Part shown: positions 42,879-51,490 of the stretch, in pieces
How positions within the stretch are numbered: the stretch's first letter is position 1
Layout: the number at the start of each line of letters is the position of its first letter
Origin: Actinopolymorpha pittospori
GTDB taxonomy: Bacteria > Actinomycetota > Actinomycetes > Propionibacteriales > Actinopolymorphaceae
Assembly: GCF_014873875.1 (NCBI RefSeq)
Contig: NZ_JADBEM010000001.1
Coordinates: forward strand, 4,588,001-4,652,000
Direction of reading: 5' to 3'
Length of the DNA: 64,000 nucleotides
Position numbers and translations under genes: made by a program
The notes under the pieces: model-generated
Databases searched by the model: none
What the model was told of the DNA's origin: nothing
What the model saw: only the letters and a program-made list of their open reading frames with translations

Positions 42879-44105
42879 GTGCCCCTCGATTCAGATGTCG
42901 CTGCCGAGGTGGACCGGCTCGCCAAGTCCTACGCCGACGAGCTGATCGCATTCCGGCGCGATCTCCACACGCATCCCGAGCCAGGCCGCGAGGAGTTCCG
43001 GACGACCAGGGCGGTCACCGACCGGCTCCAGGCGGCCGGCCTCTCACCGGTGGGTCTCCCCATCGGCACCGGCCTGCTGTGCGACATCGACCAGCCTGGC
43101 CTGCGTCCGGGCAGGGTGGCCCTACGCGCCGACCTCGACGCGCTGCGCGTCGTCGACGAGAAGGACGTTCCCTACCGCTCGACCCGGCCAGGTGTCTGCC
43201 ACGCGTGCGGACATGACGCGCACACCGCCATCGTGCTCGGGGCCGGACTGGTGCTCGCGGAACTCGCCGCGGCCCGAATGCTGCGCCAGGGCGTGCGCCT
43301 CGTCTTCCAGCCCGCCGAGGAGATCATCCCCGGTGGCGCGCTGGACGTCATCGCCGCCGACGGGCTGGACGGCGTGGAGCAGATCTTCGGCCTGCACTGC
43401 GACCCCCGGCTCGAGGTCGGCACGGTCGGCCTGCGAGCTGGCCCCATCACCTCCGCCGCCGACAGCGTGCACGTACGCCTGACCGGCCCCGGAGGTCACA
43501 CCGCCCGTCCCCATCTGTCCGCCGACCTCGTGCACGCCCTGTCGACGTTGGTGAGCCAACTGCCGCTCGCGTTGTCCCGCCGCGTCGACCCGCGCGCGGG
43601 CCTGACGCTGGTGTGGGGGCGCATCCACGCCGGTGCGGCCGCCAACGCGATCCCCATGGAGGGTGAGGCGGAAGGTACGCTGCGCTGCCTCGACGCGTCG
43701 GTGTGGGAGTCCGCCGCCGAACTCGTTCCCGGCCTGGCGCACCAGATCGTCGCCCCGTACGGCGTGACGGTCCAGGCCGAGGTGCACCGGGGCGTACCCC
43801 CTGTCGTCAACGACCCGTCAGCTGTCGCGGTGCTCCGCGATGCCGTGGAGTCGACGATGGGCCGCGGTGCCGTCGGCACCACCGAGCAGAGCCTCGGCGG
43901 CGAGGACTTCGCGTGGTACCTCACCAAGGCTCGAGGCGCGCTCGCGCGGTTGGGCGTCCGCCCAGCCGGCAATACCCAGCCCTACGACATTCACCAGGGG
44001 ACCTTCGACATCGACGAGCACGCGATTCCGGTCGGTGTGCGAACCCTCGTGGCGGCCGCGTTGCTGGCGGGCGAAAGGGACGAGTCGATACAGGTCCTTT
44101 CTTAA
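42879..44105 (+). CDS. M20 family amidohydrolase (HipO-like)
   Basis: About 408 aa zinc-dependent amidohydrolase/peptidase M20D. Motifs: RRDLHTHPEPG, metal ligands in CHACGHDAHTA, PAEE (catalytic Glu), GLHCDP, dimerisation domain TGPGGHTARPH, and the last ligand region SLGGEDFAWY. Members deacylate N-acyl amino acids, indole conjugates or aminobenzoyl-glutamate; the substrate is not predictable. Start is uncertain: GTG 42879 fits a leaderless mRNA, GTG 42843 has weak AAGGCAGGG upstream, and the frame opens at 42807. It lies directly before the nucleoside uptake operon but has its own promoter region. Confidence 0.88.
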   Translation: MPLDSDVAAEVDRLAKSYADELIAFRRDLHTHPEPGREEFRTTRAVTDRLQAAGLSPVGLPIGTGLLCDIDQPGLRPGRVALRADLDALRVVDEKDVPYRSTRPGVCHACGHDAHTAIVLGAGLVLAELAAARMLRQGVRLVFQPAEEIIPGGALDVIAADGLDGVEQIFGLHCDPRLEVGTVGLRAGPITSAADSVHVRLTGPGGHTARPHLSADLVHALSTLVSQLPLALSRRVDPRAGLTLVWGRIHAGAAANAIPMEGEAEGTLRCLDASVWESAAELVPGLAHQIVAPYGVTVQAEVHRGVPPVVNDPSAVAVLRDAVESTMGRGAVGTTEQSLGGEDFAWYLTKARGALARLGVRPAGNTQPYDIHQGTFDIDEHAIPVGVRTLVAAALLAGERDESIQVLS

Positions 44106-44187
44106 GGTCGCGTTACACGGAAGATCCACGGACGCCCGGGCAAGGTCACGGGACGGTCTCACGTGGGATCATGCGACCTCCAGGTGT

Positions 44188-44216
44188 CTTCACTTCGACG
44201 TGGTGCGCCTTATAGT
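44188..44216 (+). promoter_or_regulatory. Promoter of the nucleoside transporter operon
   Basis: TATAGT (-10, 44211-44216) with CTTCAC (-35-like, 44188-44193) 17 nt upstream; the -35 is weak. Transcription would start near 44223, about 80 nt before the TTG start of the binding protein. Confidence 0.5.
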
Positions 44217-44301
44217 CACCCATGCGCATTGCTCGGCGCCGGCTCCGGCGCCTATCAGCGTGCGCGGGTATCCACCCGAAGGTCACGCTGAGGAGGGCGT
44301 C

Positions 44302-45435
44302 TTGCCGAAGTACCTGAAGGGCCTCGCAGTGCTTGGCGTTGTGGCGCTTGCCGTCACCGCCTGTGGGAGCAGGCCAACCGAAAGCAATCAAACGGGGTCG
44401 AGCAACGGTGCCTCGAGTCCGAAGCCGGGAGCCTCCGACTTCCGCGCGTGTATGGTCTCCGACTCCGGCGGATTCGACGACAAGTCCTTCAACCAGACGT
44501 CCTACAAGGGATTCGTCGACGCCAAGAAGGAAATCGGCATCGAGGAATCCACTGCCGAGTCGAAGTCCGACGGCGACTATGCCAAGAATGTCGGCGGCAT
44601 GGTTGACGCGAAGTGCAACGTGATCGTCACGGTCGGCTTCAAGCTCGGTGACCAGACGGCCAAATCCGCGAGCGAGAATCCCGACATCAAGTTCGGCATC
44701 GTCGACTACGACATCGCGGCCACCGATCTGAAGAAGACCGGCCTCACCGAGGTTCCGTCGAACGTCAAGTCACTGCTCTTCGACACCGCGCAGTCGAGTT
44801 TCCTCGCCGGATACCTCGCCGCCGGTATGACCAAGAGCGGGAAGGTCGGCACCTTCGGCGGCCTGCCCATCCCGACCGTCACGATCTTCATGGACGGCTT
44901 CTGGGAGGGCGTGCAGTACTACAACACCGCCAAGAAGAAGAACGTCTCGGTGCTCGGGTGGAACGAGCAGACCCAGAAGGGCCTGTTCACCAACGACTTC
45001 GAGAACAAGGCGCAGGGCAAGAACTCCGCCAGCAACCTGATCAGCCAGGGCGCCGACATCATCTTCCCCGTCGCCGGCCCCTCCGGGCTCGGGGGCCTGG
45101 AGGCCGCGAAGGCGACCGGCGGCAGGGTCAACGCCATCTGGGTCGACACCGACGGATGCGTCAGCGCGGCGGAGTACTGCAGCGTGCTGCTGAGCAGCGT
45201 CTACAAGGGCATGGACGTCGCGGTGAAGGACCTGGTGGTCTCGACCGCGGACGGCAAGTTCGACAAAACGCCCTACGTCGGAACGCTGGAGAACGACGGC
45301 ACCGGGCTCTCGCCCTACCACGACTGGGACAGCAAGATCCCGGCCGACCTGAAGAGCGAGATCACCCAGCTCAAGCAGGACATCATCGACGGCAAGATCA
45401 CGATCAAGTCGAAGGCCCAGCCGCAGGTCCAGTAA
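44302..45435 (+). CDS. BMP family nucleoside-binding lipoprotein of an ABC transporter
   Basis: 377 aa. A lipoprotein signal peptide ends with lipobox VTAC (Cys21), then a Ser/Gly linker and a BmpA/PnrA fold: ACMVSDSGGFDDKSFNQ, GDQTAKSASENPDIKFGIVDY, LAGYLAAGMTKSGKVGTFGG and the ligand loop AAEYCSVLLSSVYKGMD. The family binds purine and pyrimidine nucleosides. Start is TTG 44302 with GAGGAGGG 4-5 nt upstream; the longer open frame is meaningless. It leads an operon with the ATPase, two permeases, cdd, deoA and add. A strong hairpin after it probably sets its excess over the other subunits. Confidence 0.95.
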   Translation: MPKYLKGLAVLGVVALAVTACGSRPTESNQTGSSNGASSPKPGASDFRACMVSDSGGFDDKSFNQTSYKGFVDAKKEIGIEESTAESKSDGDYAKNVGGMVDAKCNVIVTVGFKLGDQTAKSASENPDIKFGIVDYDIAATDLKKTGLTEVPSNVKSLLFDTAQSSFLAGYLAAGMTKSGKVGTFGGLPIPTVTIFMDGFWEGVQYYNTAKKKNVSVLGWNEQTQKGLFTNDFENKAQGKNSASNLISQGADIIFPVAGPSGLGGLEAAKATGGRVNAIWVDTDGCVSAAEYCSVLLSSVYKGMDVAVKDLVVSTADGKFDKTPYVGTLENDGTGLSPYHDWDSKIPADLKSEITQLKQDIIDGKITIKSKAQPQVQ

Positions 45436-45477
45436 CCGGGCCGTCCCAGCCATTTCCACCATCACGGTCGATCCTCG

Positions 45478-45507
45478 GGGGAGGACGGGCACCCGCCCGT
45501 CCTCCCC
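45478..45507 (+). terminator. Hairpin between the binding-protein and ATPase genes (partial terminator or mRNA stabiliser)
   Basis: A perfect 13-bp GC-rich stem (45478-45490 with 45495-45507) closes a 4-nt loop (ACCC). Its place inside an operon after the binding-protein gene suggests readthrough attenuation or 3'-end protection. Confidence 0.65.
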
Positions 45508-45546
45508 TGTCCGCGCCGGAACGCAGACGGGAGCAGGAGTAGCGCC

Positions 45547-47109
45547 ATGAAGCTCGAACTGCGCGGGCTCACCAAACGGTTTGGGTCGCTCGTCGCCAAC
45601 GACCACATCGACCTCACCTTCGAACCGGGCGAGATCCACTGCCTGCTCGGGGAGAACGGCGCGGGCAAGAGCACCCTGATGAACATGCTGTACGGCCTGC
45701 TCCGGCCCGACGAGGGGGAGATCCTCCTCGACGGGCGGCCGATGACCTACGGCTCGCCCGGGCAGGCGATCGCGGCGGGCATCGGCATGGTCCACCAGCA
45801 CTTCATGCTGGTCCCCGTCTTCACCGTCGCCGAGAACGTCGTTCTCGGCCGTGAACGCACCCGGGGACTCGGCCTGCTCGACCAACGCGCCGCCCGGCGC
45901 CTGGTGCGGGAGCTCTCCGATCGCTACGGCCTCGCGGTCGACCCGGACGCGAAGGTCGAGGACATCCCGGTGGGTGTCCAGCAGCGGGTGGAGATTCTCA
46001 AGGCCCTCGCCAACGAGGCGAAGATCCTCATCCTCGACGAGCCGACGGCGGTCCTCACGCCCCAGGAGATCGACGAGCTGATCGAGGTGATGCGGGCCCT
46101 GAAGGCGGCCGGCACCACCGTGGTGTTCATCACCCACAAGCTCAAGGAAGTCAGGGCGATCGCCGACCGGATCACCGTCATCCGGCGCGGCGCGGTCGTC
46201 GGCACGGTGAGCCCGCAGGCGTCGGAGTCCGAGCTCGCCGAGCTGATGGTCGGTCGTCCGGTGCAACTTCGGGTTGACAAGGATCCGGCGACACCGACCG
46301 ATCCGAAGCTCGTCGTCGACGGCCTCAACGTCGTCGACAGCCAGGGCTTCCTCGCGGTGGACGACGTGTCGTTCCAGGTCCGGGGTGGCGAGGTGCTCGG
46401 GATCGCCGGCGTGCAGGGCAACGGGCAGACCGAGCTCGTGCAGGCACTGCTCGGCCTGGTGGACGTGGCCTCCGGCTCGGTCCGGCTCGCCGGGCGCGAG
46501 CTCGCGGGCGCGACGCCACGGGAGCACCTGGACGCCGGCATCGGCTACATCCCTGAGGACCGCTCACACGACGGCTTCGTCGGCTCGTTCTCCGTCGCGG
46601 AGAACCTCATCCTCGACCTGTTCCAACGCGAGCCCTTCGCCCGGCACGGATCGCTCTCGCCGGCCGCCATCCGCGCGAACGCCGACCATCGGGTCGAGGA
46701 GTTCGACGTTCGCACCCAGTCGGTGGACACTCCGGTGAGCTCCCTGTCCGGAGGAAACCAGCAGAAGGTCGTCCTCGCGCGAGAGCTCTCCCGACCGCTG
46801 GAGCTGCTCATCGCCGCCCAGCCCACCCGCGGTCTCGACGTCGGGTCGATCGAGTTCGTCCACCGTCGGATCGTGGCCGAACGCGACCAGGGCACCGCTG
46901 TGGTCATCGTCTCGACCGAACTCGAGGAGGTCGTCGCGCTCTCCGACCGGATCGCGGTGATGTATCGCGGTCGACTGGTCGGCATCGTGGACCCGGACAC
47001 CTCCTGGGACCAGCTCGGACTGATGATGGCCGGTGTTCCCCTGGAGCAGGCGGCACACGAGGCCGAGGAGAACCCCACCACCCTCGGCGCCCTGGAGGAC
47101 GCGTCATGA
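45547..47109 (+). CDS. Nucleoside ABC transporter ATP-binding protein (two ABC domains, RbsA-like)
   Basis: 520 aa with two fused ABC domains. The first has Walker A GENGAGKST (residues 36-44), Q-loop HQHFMLV, a degenerate signature PVGVQQR and Walker B LILDEPTAVL. The second has a degenerate Walker A (GVQGNGQTE), canonical signature SLSGGNQQK and AAQPTRGLD in place of the usual Walker B. This half-and-half pattern is normal for the simple-sugar/nucleoside importers, so it is not a defect. ATG 45547 follows GCAGGAG. It overlaps the first permease by 4 bp. Confidence 0.95.
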   Translation: MKLELRGLTKRFGSLVANDHIDLTFEPGEIHCLLGENGAGKSTLMNMLYGLLRPDEGEILLDGRPMTYGSPGQAIAAGIGMVHQHFMLVPVFTVAENVVLGRERTRGLGLLDQRAARRLVRELSDRYGLAVDPDAKVEDIPVGVQQRVEILKALANEAKILILDEPTAVLTPQEIDELIEVMRALKAAGTTVVFITHKLKEVRAIADRITVIRRGAVVGTVSPQASESELAELMVGRPVQLRVDKDPATPTDPKLVVDGLNVVDSQGFLAVDDVSFQVRGGEVLGIAGVQGNGQTELVQALLGLVDVASGSVRLAGRELAGATPREHLDAGIGYIPEDRSHDGFVGSFSVAENLILDLFQREPFARHGSLSPAAIRANADHRVEEFDVRTQSVDTPVSSLSGGNQQKVVLARELSRPLELLIAAQPTRGLDVGSIEFVHRRIVAERDQGTAVVIVSTELEEVVALSDRIAVMYRGRLVGIVDPDTSWDQLGLMMAGVPLEQAAHEAEENPTTLGALEDAS

Positions 47110-48347
47110 CGGCCGGACCGGCGCAACCAACACCCGCGGCGCCACCGCCCGCGGAGCCACCGCCCGCGGAGCCACCGCGGCCGGCGGGGAACGACTCCGG
47201 CCAGGCAGCAGGAGGCCGTCGGCACACCTGGGCGCGCGAGCTCCTCGTCAGCGCCGCCGCGCTCGTCCTGGCCCTGCTGGTCGGGGCCGTGCTGATCATC
47301 GTGAGTGACCCGGACGTCGCGTCCACCTGGGGCTACTTCTTCGCCTATCCGCCGGACGCCCTCTCCGCCTCGTGGACCGCGGTCTCGGACGCGTACGGTG
47401 CGTTGTTCCTCGGCGCGTTGGGCGGCTGGAAGCCGATCACCGAGACCCTCGTCCAGGCGAGTCCGCTGATCTGCGCCGGCCTCGGCGTCTCGCTGGCGTT
47501 CCGCGCCGGGCTGTTCAACATCGGCGCACAGGGCCAGCTCATCGTCGGCGCGCTGTGCGCGGGCTGGGTCGGCTTCACGCTCCACCTCCCGGTCGGCCTG
47601 CACCTGCTGGTCGCGGTCGTCGCGGGTGTGATCGGCGGTGCCCTGTGGGGTGGCCTGGTCGGCCTGTTGAAGGCTCGTACGGGCGCGCACGAGGTGATCC
47701 TCACGATCATGCTCAACTACGTCGCGCTCTACCTCCTGCAGTGGCTGCTCACGACGAACGCGTTCCAGCGGCCCGGCCGCAACGACCCGATCAGCCCCAC
47801 GGTGGACGCGTCGGCGCGGCTCCCGCAGTGGGGCGACACCCGACTGCACCTCGGCTTCGCGGTGGCGATCGTGGCGGCCGCCGTGGTCTGGTGGCTGCTC
47901 ACCCGGTCGACCTCCGGCTTCCAGCTGCGGGCGGTCGGCGCCAACCCGGACGCCGCCCGCACCGCGGGGATGAGCGTCGGTCGCGCCTACATCGTGGCCA
48001 TGCTCGCCGCCGGTGCGCTGGCCGGGCTGGCCGGCGTCCAGCAGGTGCTCGGCACCGGTGACCCGCTCACCGACGGCATCGCCGGGTCCCTCGGCTTCGA
48101 CTCGATCACGGTCGCACTGCTCGGGCGGGCCTCGCCGATCGGTACGGTCGTCGCGGGTCTGGTGTTCGGCGCGTTGAACGCCGGCGGGCTGCAGATGCAG
48201 CTGACCACGCAGACGCCGCTGACCCTCACGACGGTGCTGCAGGCGACCATCGTCTTGTTCATCGCCGCGCCCGCTCTGGTCCGCGCGGTCTTCCGGATCC
48301 GGGCCGAGGGCGCCCGGACCGTCCTGGCCAAGGGCTGGAACTCGTGA
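47106..48347 (+). CDS. Nucleoside ABC transporter permease 1
   Basis: 413 aa of the BPD_transp_2 family. After a Pro/Ala-rich cytoplasmic N-terminus (1-40, with repeats of PAEPP), eight to ten hydrophobic helices follow, including SLAFRAGLFNIGAQGQLIVGAL, the conserved GANPDAARTAGMSV cytoplasmic loop that couples to the ATPase, and FGALNAGGLQMQ. ATG 47106 overlaps the ATPase stop; its own stop overlaps the second permease. Equivalent to YufP/NupP-type subunits. Confidence 0.94.
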   Translation: MTAGPAQPTPAAPPPAEPPPAEPPRPAGNDSGQAAGGRRHTWARELLVSAAALVLALLVGAVLIIVSDPDVASTWGYFFAYPPDALSASWTAVSDAYGALFLGALGGWKPITETLVQASPLICAGLGVSLAFRAGLFNIGAQGQLIVGALCAGWVGFTLHLPVGLHLLVAVVAGVIGGALWGGLVGLLKARTGAHEVILTIMLNYVALYLLQWLLTTNAFQRPGRNDPISPTVDASARLPQWGDTRLHLGFAVAIVAAAVVWWLLTRSTSGFQLRAVGANPDAARTAGMSVGRAYIVAMLAAGALAGLAGVQQVLGTGDPLTDGIAGSLGFDSITVALLGRASPIGTVVAGLVFGALNAGGLQMQLTTQTPLTLTTVLQATIVLFIAAPALVRAVFRIRAEGARTVLAKGWNS

Positions 48348-49654
48348 GCGACGAGGGAGCCGACACGATGACGACGACGATCACGCAGCCCCGGTCCGAG
48401 GCGCCGGCGACGGTCGAGGCGCCGGACGAACGCAGACGCCGCCTGCGGACCGGCATCCTCGTCCTGGTCCTCGCCGTCGTCGCGGTGCTGTTGGCGGCCT
48501 TCACCGCGCCGGAGACGGTGCGGTTCGCCCTGTCCAGCCAGTTCGCCGAGAACCAGCTTCCGGCGATCGCGCTGCCGGCGCTCCCGGTCGCCCTCGCCCT
48601 CGCCGCCTACACACTCGTGGTGGCGCTGGCCCAGGTCTGGCGCGGCGTCCGCGGGCGCTGGTCGGGTCTGTTGTGGGCCGGCTTCGGGCTGGCGTTCGTG
48701 GTCACCTTCCTGTGCTGGGCGGCGGCGGGCGAGACGTTCCCGCTCACCAACCAGCTCCAGGGCACGCTCAACACCGCGACGCCGCTCATCCTCGGCGCGC
48801 TCGCCGGCGTCCTGTGCGAGCGGGCCGGCGTGGTCAACGTCGCGATCGAGGGGCAGTTCCTCGCCGGGGCGTTCGCGGCGGCGATCCTCACCACGCTCAC
48901 CAAGAGCTTCCTGGCCGGTCTCGTCGCCGCGGTCCTCGCCGGCGTCCTGATCGCCGCGATGCTCGCGGTGTTCGCGATCCGCTACCGCGTCAACCAGGTC
49001 GTGTTGGGCGTGGTCCTGGTGGTGTTCGCGTCCGGGATCACCGGCTTCCTCTTCGACCAGATTCCCGAGGGTGGGGCGGGCCGCTTCAACAACCCGGGCG
49101 TGATGCCGAACCTGCCCGTTCCGGTGCTGTCGGACATTCCCGTGCTGGGGCAGACGCTGTTCGAACAGACGGCGCTGGTGTACGCGATGTACGCCGCCGT
49201 CGTGATCGTGACGTTCGTCCTGTTCAAGACGCGCTGGGGGCTGCGGGTCCGGTCGGTCGGCGAGCATCCTCGCGCCGCCGACACCGTGGGGATCAACGTG
49301 CTCCGCGTCCGGTGCCAGGCGGTGCTCGCCGGTGGCGTCCTCGCCGGCCTCGGCGGGGCGTTCTTCACCATCGGGTTCACCGGCAGCTTCGACAAGGACC
49401 TCACGGCCGGCCAGGGATTCATCGCGCTCGCCGCCCTCATCATGGGGCGCTGGCATCCGCTCGGCGCGACGGTCGCAGCCCTGTTCTTCGGGTTCACCCA
49501 ACAGCTGCAGGGGCAGTTGCAGATCATCCAGACACCGATCCCCGGTGAGCTGCTCGTGATGGCCCCCTACATCGCGACCGTGGTCGCGGTGGCGGGACTG
49601 GTCGGGCGGGTACGCGCGCCGAAGGCGGACGGCGAACCGTACGTGAAGGACTAG
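48344..49654 (+). CDS. Nucleoside ABC transporter permease 2
   Basis: 436 aa, second BPD_transp_2 subunit. It shows LCERAGVVNVAIEGQFLAGAF, the coupling loop GEHPRAADTVGINVLRVR, and MGRWHPLGATVAALFFG. GTG 48344 overlaps the previous stop (GTGA); ATG 48368 is an alternative. About 100 N-terminal residues include two extra hydrophobic segments compared with minimal homologues. The gene is followed after 1 bp by cytidine deaminase, which ties the transporter to nucleosides. Confidence 0.94.
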   Translation: MSDEGADTMTTTITQPRSEAPATVEAPDERRRRLRTGILVLVLAVVAVLLAAFTAPETVRFALSSQFAENQLPAIALPALPVALALAAYTLVVALAQVWRGVRGRWSGLLWAGFGLAFVVTFLCWAAAGETFPLTNQLQGTLNTATPLILGALAGVLCERAGVVNVAIEGQFLAGAFAAAILTTLTKSFLAGLVAAVLAGVLIAAMLAVFAIRYRVNQVVLGVVLVVFASGITGFLFDQIPEGGAGRFNNPGVMPNLPVPVLSDIPVLGQTLFEQTALVYAMYAAVVIVTFVLFKTRWGLRVRSVGEHPRAADTVGINVLRVRCQAVLAGGVLAGLGGAFFTIGFTGSFDKDLTAGQGFIALAALIMGRWHPLGATVAALFFGFTQQLQGQLQIIQTPIPGELLVMAPYIATVVAVAGLVGRVRAPKADGEPYVKD

Positions 49655-49655
49655 C

Positions 49656-50087
49656 GTGGGAGCACAGCAGGTGGGAACGCGGGACGTGGACTGGGAGGCG
49701 CTGCGGTCGGCCGCGCGCGACATCATGGCGCGGGCCTACGCGCCGTACTCCCGTTACCCGGTCGGCGCGGCCGCGCTCACCGACGACGGCCGGACGGTGG
49801 TGGGCTGCAACGTCGAGAACGCGTCGTACGGCGTGACCCTGTGCGCGGAGTGCGGCCTGGTGTCCGCGTTGCACGCGAGTGGCGGGGGCAGACTGGTGGC
49901 GTTCACCTGTTGCGACGGGAAGGGCGAGCTGTTGATGCCGTGCGGGCGCTGTCGGCAGCTGCTGTGGGAGCACGGCGGAGCGGACCTGCTGGTCGACACG
50001 GCGCGAGGAGTCCTCCCCATGAGCGAGGTTCTCCCGGACGCGTTCGGGCCCGACCACCTCACCACCGGAGGGCCGGACCGTGGCTGA
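49656..50087 (+). CDS. cdd: Cytidine deaminase
   Basis: 143 aa homotetrameric type. Zinc and catalytic residues: C63-A-E65 and P-C96-G-R-C99, with substrate Asn/Glu in NVENASYG. It turns cytidine and deoxycytidine into uridine and deoxyuridine. GTG 49656 with AAGGA 6 nt upstream; GTG 49671 or 49686 would remove part of a non-conserved N-terminus. It overlaps deoA by 8 bp. Confidence 0.95.
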   Translation: MGAQQVGTRDVDWEALRSAARDIMARAYAPYSRYPVGAAALTDDGRTVVGCNVENASYGVTLCAECGLVSALHASGGGRLVAFTCCDGKGELLMPCGRCRQLLWEHGGADLLVDTARGVLPMSEVLPDAFGPDHLTTGGPDRG

Positions 50088-51369
50088 AGCCTTCGACGCG
50101 GTCGACGTCATCCGGGCCAAGCGGGACGGCGCGGTCCTCACCGACGCCCAGATCGACTGGGTGGTCGACGCCTACACCCGCGGCACGGTGGCCGACGAGC
50201 AGATGTCGGCGCTGCTGATGGCCATCCTGATCCGGGGAATGGACACCCCCGAGATCGCGCGCTGGACCGAGGCGATGATCAGGTCCGGCGAGCGGCTCGA
50301 CTTCGCCGGCGTGGGCAGGCCGACCGCCGACAAGCACTCGACCGGGGGAGTGGGCGACAAGATCACCCTGCCGCTCGCGCCCGTGGTCGCGGCCTGTGGG
50401 GTGGCGGTCCCGCAGCTGTCGGGTCGCGGGCTGGGGCACACCGGCGGCACCCTGGACAAGCTGGAGTCGATCCCGGGCTGGCGGGCGTCGCTGGCCTACG
50501 ACGAGATCGTCACGCAACTGCGCGACGTCGGCGCGGTCGTCTGCGCGCCGACCGACACCCTCGCGCCGGCCGACCGGAAGCTGTACGCCCTGCGCGACGT
50601 CACGGGCACCGTCGAGTCGATCCCGCTGATCGCGAGCTCCATCATGAGCAAGAAGATCGCGGAGGGGACGCAGGCGCTGGTCCTCGACGTGAAGGTCGGC
50701 TCGGGGGCGTTCATGAAGAACGCCGGGGACGCCCGCCGGCTGGCCACGACGATGGTCGAACTGGGGGCGGCGGCCGGAGTCCGCACTGTCGCCCTGCTCA
50801 CCAACATGGACACCCCCCTTGGTCGTACGGCCGGCAACGCGCTGGAGGTCCGCGAGTCCCTGGACGTCCTGGCCGGCGGTGGCCCCGCGGACGTCGTCGA
50901 GCTGACGGTGGCGCTGGCCCAGGAGATGCTCCTGGCCGCGGGTGCCACCGGTGCGCCGGACCCGTCCGACGTGCTGAAGGACGGTACGGCGATGGACGTG
51001 TGGCGTCGGATGATCCGCGCGCAGGGCGGAGATCCGGACGCCCCGCTGCCCCGGGCGGCCGAGACCCAGGACGTGCTCGCCCCCGCGGAGGGCGTCCTGG
51101 TGCGACTCGACGCCTACCAGGTCGGGCTCGCCGCCTGGCGCCTCGGCGCCGGTCGCTCTCGCAAGGAGGACCCGGTCTCCGCCAGGGCCGGTGTGGAGCT
51201 GCACGCGAAGCCGGGCATGCACGTCCGGGCCGGTCAGCCGCTGCTCACCCTGCACACCGACGACCCGGCGAGGTTCGCCCGGGCGCTCTCGGCGCTCGAG
51301 GATGCCGTCGAGATCGCCCCGGCCGGGTCGCGCCCCGACCAGGCCCTGATCCTCGACCGGATCGGCTGA
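50080..51369 (+). CDS. deoA: Thymidine/pyrimidine-nucleoside phosphorylase
   Basis: 429 aa. It cleaves thymidine or deoxyuridine with phosphate to the base and deoxyribose 1-phosphate. Signature SGRGLGHTGGTLDKLESIPG (residues 109-128), phosphate site KHSTGGVGDK and SSIMSKKIAEG are intact; the C-terminal domain (HAKPGMHVRAGQPLLTLH) is normal. GTG 50080 follows GGAGG, overlapping cdd. Deoxyribose 1-phosphate would pass to the phospho-sugar mutase and DeoC encoded 7-9 kb downstream. Confidence 0.96.
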   Translation: MAEAFDAVDVIRAKRDGAVLTDAQIDWVVDAYTRGTVADEQMSALLMAILIRGMDTPEIARWTEAMIRSGERLDFAGVGRPTADKHSTGGVGDKITLPLAPVVAACGVAVPQLSGRGLGHTGGTLDKLESIPGWRASLAYDEIVTQLRDVGAVVCAPTDTLAPADRKLYALRDVTGTVESIPLIASSIMSKKIAEGTQALVLDVKVGSGAFMKNAGDARRLATTMVELGAAAGVRTVALLTNMDTPLGRTAGNALEVRESLDVLAGGGPADVVELTVALAQEMLLAAGATGAPDPSDVLKDGTAMDVWRRMIRAQGGDPDAPLPRAAETQDVLAPAEGVLVRLDAYQVGLAAWRLGAGRSRKEDPVSARAGVELHAKPGMHVRAGQPLLTLHTDDPARFARALSALEDAVEIAPAGSRPDQALILDRIG

Positions 51370-51490
51370 CCCGACAAAGCGGCTCCCGCCCGGGGTGGTC
51401 CGGCGTACGGTCGTTCCCAACCCGCGGGTCGGGGGCCCGTCGCTGGTCGGGCCGACGGAGCGGGGGAGAACGAGAGGAAGGTCCAGGCAC

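Noticed and set aside
45547..47109. Defective ATPase because the second Walker A and the first signature motif are degenerate
   Set aside because: This asymmetric pattern is normal in the RbsA/YufO-type fused ATPases of sugar and nucleoside importers.
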